Source: Naumovozyma dairenensis CBS 421 | Lineage: Eukaryota; Ascomycota; Saccharomycetes; Saccharomycetales; Saccharomycetaceae | Assembly: GCF_000227115.2 (NCBI RefSeq) | Contig: NC_016479.1 | Coordinates: 1,052,686-1,116,685, forward strand | Length of the DNA stretch: 64,000 nucleotides | Reading direction: 5' to 3' | In this document: in pieces, positions 27,701 to 37,591 of the stretch | How positions within the stretch are numbered: position 1 is the first letter of the stretch | Layout of the letters: each line of letters starts with the position of its first letter | Notes under the pieces: generated by a model | Told to the model about the DNA's origin: nothing | What the model saw: the letters and a program-made list of their open reading frames with translations, nothing else | The model's database searches: none | Made by a program: the position numbers and the translations under genes

Positions 27701-28186
27701 GATTCCCCAGTATAAATAGCTTGGGCCTATGAAATTGGAAAAAGGTATATGTAAATCGCTTTATATAAATTAGCTCAAAGGAATATACAATTTCTCTTCA
27801 TAGTCTAAAACACTTCTTATGTTTTGTTTCGCATAGTCTTGAATCAAAATTATGATAATAATTACCTCGGGTCCCACAATGTTTCGTTCTCCGTACGCAT
27901 CTTTCATTAGAAAAAGTCAGAAAATTCTTTCGTGAGCATAAAATATTCTGAAGTTATATAGTTTACAAGACTGCTAAGGAAGGATCTAGTTTAACTCTTT
28001 TAATAAGTATATAAAATCATCTTAACACATAATATAGTACATATTTCTAATTTAAATCTAAAAAATGAAAAGCAATAGTAAGTTATCATAATATTCATAT
28101 ACTAGAAGATAAAGAAAAAAATGATATATGATCATCTATTGAGTACAGACACCTTGTACCAAATACAGAACTGAACGATAAGATCA
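27701..28186. other. Spacer between PIS1 and the TLC-domain gene
   Basis: This 486 bp stretch holds the promoter of the TLC-domain gene and the PIS1 3' flank; both genes are on the minus strand and PIS1 is upstream. No frame, RNA or repeat is seen. Confidence 0.45.
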
Positions 28187-28861
28187 TTAATTGGATTTAG
28201 CCTTTTCGTTAGCATTAGCAGCATCACTTGAGGCCAGGATCAATGCAGCTCTTTGCAATTGGATAACATTGGCCACTTGTTTGAAAATGTAACCTGGTAA
28301 ACTAATCAAAAGAACCCACTTACCAAACGTCTTGTAACTTTCAAAGCCGTACAAGTAAAGACCACCATAGAAGCTTTCATTGAAAAAGCAAATTGTAAAC
28401 AAAACATCTCTTCTAGTATAGTACAAATGTAATAATCTAGAGGATTCCTTACCAACCTGTTTATGTGAACTACCACCACTGCTTAAAGTAGCATACATAT
28501 GCATATAATGACTTGAAATATCTAATGAGATCAAGATTTGAAGAATAACGCATAAGTTTGGGAACTTGTAACATAAGAAACAAATTAAACCAGAAGTAGT
28601 AGATCTATCAGTGACCATATCCAAAACAGCACCTAAACTACTAACTTGATTGTATTTTCTTGCCATGGTACCATCAAGGGCATCCAATAAACAAGAAACA
28701 GTATAGACAAGACCAGTCATGACGGGATGATTTGCCATAGTGAAAAATGAAATAATAGCTGTTAAGACACGCATGTACCCAATTTGATTTGGGATGTACC
28801 ATAGTACGGCCTTGGCGGTGATTGGGCCTGGGGCGGATTCAGTAGGTTGTTTGGAACTCAT
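28187..28861 (-). CDS. PIS1: Phosphatidylinositol synthase
   Basis: Makes phosphatidylinositol and CMP from CDP-diacylglycerol and myo-inositol in the ER membrane; essential in yeast. The product is 224 aa (S. cerevisiae 220). The CDP-alcohol phosphotransferase signature D-G-x2-A-R-x8-G-x3-D-x3-D is perfect: D63, G64, A67, R68, G77, D81, D85. Hydrophobic segments surround it, such as RVLTAIISFFTMANHPVMTGLVY and the segment GKWVLLISLPGYIFKQVANV near 190. The start MSSKQPTES fits the family. In S. cerevisiae it also lies between YPR114W and MRD1; here VAS1 is inserted between PIS1 and MRD1, a trace of the ancestral pre-duplication order. Confidence 0.97.
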   Translation of the reverse strand: MSSKQPTESAPGPITAKAVLWYIPNQIGYMRVLTAIISFFTMANHPVMTGLVYTVSCLLDALDGTMARKYNQVSSLGAVLDMVTDRSTTSGLICFLCYKFPNLCVILQILISLDISSHYMHMYATLSSGGSSHKQVGKESSRLLHLYYTRRDVLFTICFFNESFYGGLYLYGFESYKTFGKWVLLISLPGYIFKQVANVIQLQRAALILASSDAANANEKAKSN

Positions 28862-29300
28862 GGTTTGGTTAGTTAGCCGCTTCAGCTATCTGTTAATAGC
28901 AAATATTTGCTTGTTCTTTGCTCGAGAATTTGACTTAAAACAAATACAACTGAAAAGTTTCTTAAATAAGCAATGTAAACTTTTGGACACATTTCTTGTT
29001 TTATGCAGAGATAATATTTTTCGCCATGGAGATGATTTCCCTAAGCCTCCGCGGACCCTGACGGAGGGCGCGAGGTATGCAACGTTCGAGACAAGAAAGT
29101 ATTCTACGTACATACGCAGACAGAGAAGTCTTTCTTGCTCTCCAGAAGTGTGTCGGTTGAGAATCGAGAATACTTATCATGCTTCTTTAAGGAGTTTAAC
29201 AGATTATTTTTTTCTTATTAGATTCATATCAATATTTTTATATATATATCTATACATATTATTTTGTGTTTGTTCTTATTCGTATTCTAAGAGCTTATAC
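28862..29300. promoter_or_regulatory. PIS1 promoter with a GC-rich inverted repeat
   Basis: This 439 bp stretch lies between the VAS1 stop and the PIS1 ATG. CCTCCG (29046-29051) and CGGAGG (29062-29067) form a perfect 6-bp inverted repeat around a 10-base spacer, inside a GC-rich island (29045-29073) in otherwise AT-rich DNA. The nested CCG/CGG triplets could suit a zinc-cluster factor; which factor is unknown. No gene is supported here. Confidence 0.45.
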
Positions 29301-32300
29301 CTATAATTTCAAACGCTTCAAGTTTTCAATAGTAGCTTCTAAACCTTCGATCTCAGCGACACTGTTGTCTAGTTTGACCTTGTTGGCTTCTTTGGCTTGA
29401 ACATTAGCTTTACTTTCGTAATCCTTACGGTTCATAGTTTGCTCTAGATTCTGTTTGGATTTAATAGCCTTTTCCAATTTCTTTCCAGCTTTAGTAATTT
29501 CAGCATCAATATCAACATGGCCTTTAACCAATAAATGAACATTGACATCTGGATTAACAGCTTTCAAGACACAACCTTCTGGAATTTCAGAGCTCTTGTG
29601 AACGACAGTAACCTTATTGATGGCCTTGATCATAGAAACAATGGAGTCCTTTTGAGAAGTAGTGGTTTCGAAGGATTTTTCATCGTTCGATTCAATAAAG
29701 ACTTCACCATTCTTTAGAATATTGAATTCAGCTAGTAAAGAACGTGCTTCCTTGGTAACATCCAAAACTAGTTCATAAGCATTAACAGCGTCTTCGTTGT
29801 CATATTCTTTGATGTAAACAGGGTATGATGCCTTGACAATAGTAATAGCCTTTTCAGAGGAACGTTTTGGAAGACGTTGCCACATTTCTTCAGAGACGAA
29901 TGGCATAAATGGATGGATTAATCTTAACGCATTATCTATCAAAGTGTATAAAGTATCCTTAGTAGATTTTTGTTCTTCAGGAGTACCTTCTTGAATTAAA
30001 TATTTCGAGTTTTCGATGTAAACATCACAAACCATGTACCAGAATTCATAGATCGCACTGGTGGAGTTTAAGAAATCACGTTTATCAAGATCAGAATTGA
30101 CTGACTTGGCTGTAGTGGTTAATTTATGTAAAATCCATTTTTCAACTAAGGATTCCTTACCAGATAAACCTTCTTGAGCAGGTGGTTGGTAATCGTCACC
30201 TAATCTCATTAAGGCAAATTTAGTAGCTTGGTAAATCTTGTTACAGAACTTTCTGTAACCTTCAACACGTAAAATATCTAAATTGATATCACGACCACCA
30301 GTCGTGTAAGCGCATAAAGCAAATCTCATAGCATCTGTACCACATTGAGGAATACCGTTAGGGTATGATTCCTTTTGACCTAACTTAGCCTTTTCTACTT
30401 CTCTTGGGTCCAAATTACCTGATAATAATTTAGCATGTAAATCATCCAATTTGATACCAGATATAACATCCAATGGATCGACAACATTACCTAAGGATTT
30501 AGACATCTTCCGGCCTTGAGCATCACGAACTAAAGAGTGACAGAAAACTTCTTTGAATGGAATGGAACCAGTTAATTTGAGACCTAACAAAATCATTCTA
30601 CTGACCCAGAAGAATAAGATATCCCAACCAGTTTCTAACATTGAGAATGGATAGAAGTTTTCCATATCTTTAGTCTTTTCTGGCCATCCTAAAGTGGAAA
30701 ATGGCCATAGGCCTGATGAGAACCAAGTATCTAAGACATCCTCATCTTGTTCCAGAGTGAATTTGGTATCTGGGAATTTAGCATTAGCCTTTTTTTGAGC
30801 TTCTTCAATATTTCTACCAGCAACCCAGTAAGAGCCATCATTTGGATCATTTTCTTGGCCTTCAACCTTGATGAAGTAAACTGGACAACGGTGACCCCAC
30901 CATAATTGTCTGGAAATACACCAATCTTGGATATTTTCTAACCAATGGAAATATTCAGCTTCAGAAGACCTTGGAGTAATGGTAATATCACCATTTCTAA
31001 CAGCCTTGATAGCTTCCTTGGCCATGTCACCTTGAGCAACCCACCATTGTGGTTTCAATAATGGTTCAATAATATCACCCGATCTAGAACATGTTGGAAT
31101 GGTCATTTCATTGTCTTCTTGACCAATGTACAAACCCTTCTTCTTTAATTCTTCAATGACCTTCTTTCTAGCGTCGAATCTTTTCATACCCTCCCATTCT
31201 GGACCACAATTTTCATTCAATAAACCGTCATCAGTCAAGATGTTAATGAATTCCAAATTATGACGTTTACCAGTGTTGTAATCGTTTTGGTCATGAGCTG
31301 GAGTAATCTTAACAGCACCAGTACCGAATTCCATATCAACAGCTTCTTTGTCTAAGATAATTGGAATCTTTCTTGGTAAGAATGGATGTTGAACAAATTT
31401 ACCGTGTAAATGGGTGTAACGAGCATCATCTGGATGAACGGCAATAGCAGTATCACCGAACAAAGTTTCTGGTCTGGTAGTAGCAATGATTAATTTTTCA
31501 TCAGTTTCAGAGTCAGCAACTGGGTAAGCAAAAGAAGTTAAGACACCAAATTCGACCTTTTCATCATAACCTGGAACACTTAATAGAGTTCTACCTTTAA
31601 CATCTTTATTTTCAACTTCCAAATTAGAAATGGCAGTGTTCAACTTTACAGACCAATTAACTAATCTAGCAGCACGGTAAATGGTACCATCATCATGTAA
31701 TCTAACGAAAGCTTCGACAACGGAATTAGTTAATTTTGGATCCAACGTGAAAGCTTCACGAGTCCAATCGTAAGAGGCACCCAAGTTTTGAATTTGGTTC
31801 TTAATTCTGTTATGATATTCTTCTTTCCATTCCCAAACTTTGTTAACAAAGTCAGTTCTACCATAATCATGTCTAGTTTTCTTTTCCTTGGCCCACATTT
31901 GTTTTTCAACAACGGACTGCGTAGCGATACCAGCATGATCGAAACCTGGCAAGAACAACACAGTCTTCCCCTTCATTCTGTTATATCTAATCAAAGTATC
32001 TTGAATAGAAATAGTCAAAGCATGTCCGATATGTAAAGCACCTGTAACATTTGGTGGAGGGGCAGGAATACAGAACAAACCTTCTGGTTTGATCTTCCCA
32101 TCTTCAGTGAATTCTGGCTCAAAGAATCCAGACTTAACCCACCAATCGTACCAAGAACTTTCTACATTAGCAGGATTATAAGCTTTCAAAGATGGATCGT
32201 CCAGAGAGACAAGTACTTTCTTTTCACCTGGGACAGTCTTATCGACGAATTCAGGAATTGGTTCGACTTCTTTCTTTGGTTTCTTGGCCTTTTTGGAAGC

Positions 32301-32492
32301 ATTGTTAGCGTTATTGGCGGCAGCTTCCTTCTTCTTTGCTTGCTTGGCAGCAAATTTCAATAATTTTTCAGCTTTCTTCTTTTCCTTTTCAATTTCCTTT
32401 ACCGTCTTGGCAGTACCATCTTCTTTTAATGGGTTGATGATAATTTCTCCCGTAGTTGGGTCCACTGGTGGTAATCCGTCTAAATCAGCCAT
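29301..32492 (-). CDS. VAS1: Valyl-tRNA synthetase, cytosolic form only as read
   Basis: Class I synthetase that charges tRNA-Val. The product is 1063 aa. The HIGH motif lies at about 154-157 (NVTGALHIGHALTI) and the KMSKS loop at about 660-664 (GRKMSKSLGNVVDP). An editing domain lies between (IATTRPETLFGDTA). The C-terminal coiled coil ends IEGLEATIENLKRLKL, nearly identical to S. cerevisiae. The first residues MADLDGLPPVDP align with the internal, cytosolic start of S. cerevisiae Vas1 (its Met47). S. cerevisiae makes a longer mitochondrial form from an upstream in-frame ATG. Here a TAA (32505-32507 on this strand) lies only five codons before the ATG, so no presequence can be read through. 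The gene is divergent from MRD1. Confidence 0.97.
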   Translation of the reverse strand: MADLDGLPPVDPTTGEIIINPLKEDGTAKTVKEIEKEKKKAEKLLKFAAKQAKKKEAAANNANNASKKAKKPKKEVEPIPEFVDKTVPGEKKVLVSLDDPSLKAYNPANVESSWYDWWVKSGFFEPEFTEDGKIKPEGLFCIPAPPPNVTGALHIGHALTISIQDTLIRYNRMKGKTVLFLPGFDHAGIATQSVVEKQMWAKEKKTRHDYGRTDFVNKVWEWKEEYHNRIKNQIQNLGASYDWTREAFTLDPKLTNSVVEAFVRLHDDGTIYRAARLVNWSVKLNTAISNLEVENKDVKGRTLLSVPGYDEKVEFGVLTSFAYPVADSETDEKLIIATTRPETLFGDTAIAVHPDDARYTHLHGKFVQHPFLPRKIPIILDKEAVDMEFGTGAVKITPAHDQNDYNTGKRHNLEFINILTDDGLLNENCGPEWEGMKRFDARKKVIEELKKKGLYIGQEDNEMTIPTCSRSGDIIEPLLKPQWWVAQGDMAKEAIKAVRNGDITITPRSSEAEYFHWLENIQDWCISRQLWWGHRCPVYFIKVEGQENDPNDGSYWVAGRNIEEAQKKANAKFPDTKFTLEQDEDVLDTWFSSGLWPFSTLGWPEKTKDMENFYPFSMLETGWDILFFWVSRMILLGLKLTGSIPFKEVFCHSLVRDAQGRKMSKSLGNVVDPLDVISGIKLDDLHAKLLSGNLDPREVEKAKLGQKESYPNGIPQCGTDAMRFALCAYTTGGRDINLDILRVEGYRKFCNKIYQATKFALMRLGDDYQPPAQEGLSGKESLVEKWILHKLTTTAKSVNSDLDKRDFLNSTSAIYEFWYMVCDVYIENSKYLIQEGTPEEQKSTKDTLYTLIDNALRLIHPFMPFVSEEMWQRLPKRSSEKAITIVKASYPVYIKEYDNEDAVNAYELVLDVTKEARSLLAEFNILKNGEVFIESNDEKSFETTTSQKDSIVSMIKAINKVTVVHKSSEIPEGCVLKAVNPDVNVHLLVKGHVDIDAEITKAGKKLEKAIKSKQNLEQTMNRKDYESKANVQAKEANKVKLDNSVAEIEGLEATIENLKRLKL

Positions 32493-33129
32493 GTTTGGAA
32501 CTCTTTAGAGACTTTTGAGTATATACTAATAAGAGATCTAATTATGTAATCATATATGTACGTAATAGGCCATCGAACACATTTGACTCATTTTTTGTCT
32601 GTTAAAGATAATAATATTCCAGTATTTCTCGACTATTAGTCTACGTACGTACATGCGTATGTAACTCTTTACGCGGACAGCTTCGCTGTCTCTGAAAAAT
32701 TTTCAAAAACCATCAAATTGTTCAAACTCCAGGCCATTCTGGTAGGTGGACTTAGACAAGTCCATCGATATGGATATAGATGAAATATATACTAAGCAAT
32801 ATTTTATATATTTACGACTATCAATCGGTAAAGTTATATAAACTTCTTGATCTGGTTTACCAAGATTTTTCATCAATATATGTAATCTATCTTGAATTTA
32901 TTTCCCTTTCCAGTCACATATTAACTGACACTTCCCCTCTTAGGTCGCACTGCCCGATCAGGAAATTTCTGAAAATTTTTCATCTCATCTCATCTCAAAA
33001 TAATTGAAAGTAATACAAAAGAAACTATGTATAGATAGAAACATATGTAAGAAACAACAATCATTTCTTGAAGAATAATATCTCGATAGGATTGCATTAT
33101 TATTCCTATAGGAACAAGAAAGAAAAGCA
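32493..33129. promoter_or_regulatory. VAS1-MRD1 divergent promoter with RRPE boxes
   Basis: This 637 bp region is shared by two divergent genes. TGAAAAATTTTCA at 32693-32705 and TGAAAATTTTTCA at 32970-32982 are RRPE-type elements (bound by Stb3 in S. cerevisiae). The second is followed directly by three CATCT units, a degenerate PAC-like run. A perfect hairpin GACAGC-TTC-GCTGTC lies at 32676-32690. Expression with the ribosome-biogenesis regulon is inferred. Confidence 0.6.
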
Positions 33130-35743
33130 ATGTCACGTATTATCGTCAAAGGTCTACCAACTTTCTTAACCGATGACAATCTAAAGACACATTTCAACAA
33201 AAGATTAAGCACCACACATAAGGGGAAATCAGATAACCTTATAACTGATGTCAAGGTTCTAAGGGATAGGAATGGTGAGAGTAGAAGGTTTGCATTCATT
33301 GGGTATCGTAATGAGGAAGACGCATTCGATGCAGTGAATTACTTTAATGGGTCATATATTAACACTGCCAAGATTGAAGTGTCTATGGCGAAAAGTTTTG
33401 CTGATCCTAGAGTACCACAACCTATGAAGGAGAAGAAAAGGGAGGCATATAAGAGATTCAGAGAGAAGGAAGAGAAATTGTTAGGTGAGGAGAATGATAA
33501 GAAGTTGAGGAAGAAGAATGATGTCAAAGAGAAACATATTTCTATTGATGCGGAAATACAAAAGAATAAACAATTGCAAGAGTTTATTGAAACTATGAAA
33601 CCTAGTAATAAAGTTCCTTCTTGGGAAAAGGCTACCACAGATGATTTCGATAGTGCGTCTGTTCGTGATGCTGATAAAGAAGGTGATGATGATGATGAGA
33701 TGCCTGGGAATTCTCTTTTAGCACAAGCATTGGCTCTTAATAATAAGTCTGATACAGTTAAACTTCAAGAAAATGAGAGTGACGATGATTATGCTGATTT
33801 CAACGCGAAAAACGATGATAACGAAGACGTGGAAGAAACAGAACCAATGATGTCCCTTGACCAAGTCGAACCTACTGAAGGTGATGATAAGGAATTAGCC
33901 AAAGACGAGAAAGTGTCTGATCTGGATTGGTTGAAACAAAGAAGTGTTAGAATTAGAGAAGGTGAAAGTGAAGCGGCAAAACCATCCAGGTCTACTGAGC
34001 AAAAACCGATCGAACAAGAAGAAAAAGAGAAGGACGCAGTAACGGAAGAAATTACTGAACAAGAACATGAAATAAATGAAGAAGAAAAAATAATTGAAAA
34101 AATAAATAATACTGGCCGTCTTTTCCTTCGTAATATCCTTTATTCTTCAACAGAAGAAGATTTCAGGAAACTTTTTAGTCCATTTGGTGAATTAGAAGAG
34201 GTTCATATAGCTTTAGATACAAGAACTGGTCAATCCAAAGGTTTTGCATACATTTTATTTAAAGATCCAAAGGATGCACTCCAAGCTTACATTGAATTAG
34301 ATAAACAAATTTTCCAAGGTAGACTTTTACATATATTACCAGCTGATGAGAGAAAAACACATCGTTTGGATGAATTCGACCTGAAAAATATGCCTTTAAA
34401 GAAGCAAAGGGAATTAAAGAAGAAAGATAATGCCTCTAGACAAACGTTCTCATGGAATTCACTTTATATGAGCCAAGATGCTGTATTAGGAAGTGTTGCA
34501 AGTAAATTAGGTTTAAAGAAATCAGAATTAATTGACCCAGAAAATTCAAGTTCCGCAGTTAAGCAAGCTTTAGCAGAAGCCCATGTTATCGGTGACGTTA
34601 GAAAATATTTTGAATCTAAGGGCGTAGATTTGACAAAGTTTGCAGAATTAAAAGGTTCCGATCAAAGAGATCATAGAACGATATTAGTAAAAAACTTCCC
34701 ATTCGGAACAACTAGAGAGGAAATTGGTGAATTATTTTCTCCATTTGGTGAAATTGAAAGATTATTGATGCCTGCTGCCGGTACTATTGCAATTGTACAA
34801 TTCAGGGACGTTACTTCTGGTAGAGCAGCATTTAGTAAACTAGCCTTCAAAAGATTTAAAGATGGTATAATATATTTAGAAAAAGGTCCAAAGGATTGTT
34901 TCACAAGAAATGCTGAGACATCGGATTCCGTGGACGTTGAAGCTAATCAAACTGCGGTAGTAGAAATAAAGGATTCCGTCAAGGATATTATGGACGGAAC
35001 CAAAGAGGGCGATGAAACTGGTGAAGGGGAAGAAGCCATTGTAGATGGTCCAACTGTGTCTATTTTCATAAAAAATTTGAATTTCTCAACGTCTTCTTCA
35101 GACCTTACGAGTAGATTTAAAGTATTCAATGGTTTTGTGGTTGCCCAAGTTAAAACAAAACCTGACCCAAAACATCCGAATAAAACACTTTCGATGGGTT
35201 TTGGTTTTGCTGAATTTAGAACAAAAGAACAAGCAAATGCAGTCATTGCAGCAATGGACGGTACAGTTATAGATGGGCATAAAATCCAACTAAAATTATC
35301 TCATAGACAAGGTACAAAAGGAAATAATACGTCTAGTAAGAATAAAACTAAAAGTGCGAAGATTATTGTTAAGAATTTACCATTTGAAGCCACTAGAAAA
35401 GATGTATTTGAGTTATTTAATTCGTTTGGACAATTGAAATCTGTTAGGGTGCCAAAGAAGTTTGATAAATCTGCAAGAGGTTTTGCATTTATCGAATTTC
35501 TGTTACCAAAGGAGGCTGAGAATGCCATGGATCAATTACAAGGTGTCCATTTATTAGGTCGTAGGTTAGTCATGCAATACGCCCAGGAAGATGCTGCAGA
35601 TGCCGAAGAAGAAATTGCTCGTATGACAAAGAAGGTACAAAAAACAAGCCGTCTCCACTGAATTAGCAGCTTTAAGAAATAGTGGTGGTAGAAGGAAATT
35701 AAATATTGATGATGAGGATAATGATGGTTTAGACGGTGTATAA
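33130..35743 (+). CDS. MRD1: Pre-rRNA processing factor Mrd1, with an apparent 1-base frameshift near the end
   Basis: Essential U3-associated protein for 18S rRNA processing in the nucleolus. Five RNA recognition motifs are visible, starting at about residues 2 (RIIVKGLPTFL), 332 (GRLFLRNILYSS), 517 (RTILVKNFPFG), 643 (VSIFIKNLNFS) and 747 (AKIIVKNLPFE). An acidic linker lies between RRM1 and RRM2. The uninterrupted frame stops at 35661 (843 codons) with a non-native tail. In an A6 run at 35639-35644 one base too many shifts the frame. Read with five A's, the protein continues in a good Mrd1-like tail (STELAALRNSGGRRKLNID) to the stop at 35741-35743, giving 870 aa against 887 in S. cerevisiae. 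Most likely a sequencing error, less likely a real C-terminal truncation. Confidence 0.92.
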
Positions 35744-35951
35744 TAATTAAACATAGAAAGAACCGTTATATACTTTAAAGATTGCATTTTTTTATTAACA
35801 ATTGGACTGTTAACCCTTCCTTTTTAAAAAGTTTTTTAACTCGACGAGACCTAATTCTCTAATGCGTTGTAGTCCAGTTAGATGCAATATGGTCATTGCA
35901 GTATAGAGTTTGAAATATTAGATAACAGCATGAATTTGTATATTCTAAATT

Positions 35952-37591
35952 TCAAAAGAAAGTGGCAAATGCATCCACATATTTCGTCCCATCGTCACTT
36001 AGTGAACGAAGGATTCCTTGATGGGTTTTATGTCGAAAGGTAAATCCAGTTATTCTTGAACTTGCAGAACTGGTTCCAAGAGTTACCACTGAGGACTCTT
36101 CCGTTCTCAAAACGTTGCGGTATTTTTCCATATCTCTTGCATCATTAAAATCATCAAAATAACCTGTATCAAATGCGTCATCTAATTGGGGGATAAAGGG
36201 CGGAGTACTGTGACGCAACATATCAAAATTGATACATTTAAAATATTCTATATTTTTTAATTCTTCGATAGAACGCAAACGAATTGCTGGATCTGCTATT
36301 AACAGCTTTATGAGATCCCAAGTTTCGTTTGGAAACGCAGGTCTACCATCCTTTAATATTGGTCGTTTTAGTTTCGTTCTCCAATGTCTTAAATTTTCAG
36401 TTGTTTCTTTACAGCTAGCACCACTAAAAGGGGTAAAACCTACCAAAGATTCGAAAAGTATGCAACCTAATGACCAATAATCTACAGTATAATCATAGTC
36501 TTGACATTCTAAAACATCAATTGCCATATAATCAACAGAACCTACTACTGAGTTGGCATAATTAGATTGAATACACTTAAAATCCTCAGAAATTCCATTA
36601 AAATCATAATATTTGAAATGCCTCAGTGATTCAACCCTATTAAGTCTTTCTTCCATGCGTAGCACTTCTGAGTAAGGAAATTTTCCAGATGCTAAGCCAA
36701 AATCGGTCAATTTTACGTGGCCACTCGAATCAATAAGGAAATTTTCAGGCTTCAAATCTCTATGGATATAACCCAATTGATGTAAAGAGTTGATTGCAAG
36801 GAACATCTCACTAATATAGAATTCGGCATGGTTGTGTTTCAAATATTTGACATTAGATAATAATGTCCTAAAATCACCACCTGGTACAAATTCCATAGCC
36901 AAATATAACTGTTCCTGGTCTTGGAATGCGTACAACAATTTCACTAACCAAACAGATTTCGTAATGCTCAAAATATCTCTCTCCATTAGCACCTGATTAA
37001 TTTGTTGTAACTTCAAGGAAGGTTTTTTATGTAGTATCTTCAATGCACAAAGCTCAGAAGTGTCCTTCTTTCTTGATAAAAAAACTTTTCCATAACCACC
37101 TTGGCCAATTTGACTGATAATCTCAAAATCTGATTTTTTCAATCTTTGCCTTCGACCTCTTAATAAAGCATTTTCTTGTATTAGATAACTGCTCCATTCA
37201 TTTCTCAAATTCATTACTGAAATGCTCCCTTTATTTTGCTCAATGAAATCTAAAATCTTCTTAGTCCTGGTTCTTCTGGTAATGATATAATCGAATAAGC
37301 TAAAGTAATATTCCAGAAAGTAAATCTGACAAGCAGCGATGTTTCGCAGCACTTGAGGCTTGTGCCTCTTCGAAAGGAAGTTCTTCGGTAATTTTTTGCT
37401 GACTTCAAATCCAAACATTCTTTTTTCACATTGCAATGCATATGATTATTTTCCTTATCATTTTCAAACATATAACCATGGCATTCCTTGTTTTTTGGGA
37501 AGGGCTTTTCATTTTCTGGTTGGCTGTTTATTTCCAAATCAGTCATTCTATTCGTTATATAGTTCACATTTGTAGCAATATTTTTAAACAT
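35952..37591 (-). CDS. DBF20: AGC kinase Dbf2/Dbf20 of the mitotic exit network, with an apparent frameshift near the N-terminus
   Basis: NDR/LATS-type kinase that acts with Mob1 in mitotic exit and cytokinesis. It has the Mob-binding region (QIYFLEYYFSLFDYIITRRTRTKKIL), the glycine loop GQGGYGKVF, ALKIL, HRDLKPENFLID (about 36740-36775) and DFGLASG (about 36690-36710). The NDR-type insert precedes NYANSVVGSVDYMAIDVLE, and the C-terminal hydrophobic tail contains GFTFRHK. In the kinase frame the first ATG is at 37418 (488 aa), short for the family (564-572 in S. cerevisiae). The frame beside it carries a hydrophilic N-terminus from ATG 37591. One extra A in the A6 run at 37392-37397 (minus strand) would join them as SAKKLPKNF, matching SPKKLPPKF of Dbf2 and giving about 546 aa. 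Position between MRD1 and RPC40 is that of DBF20; DBF2 is the sister. Confidence 0.87.

Noticed and set aside
28794..29306. 170-codon plus-strand frame over the PIS1 promoter
   Set aside because: Overlaps the PIS1 start and VAS1 end antisense, has no recognisable domain, and the composition looks random.
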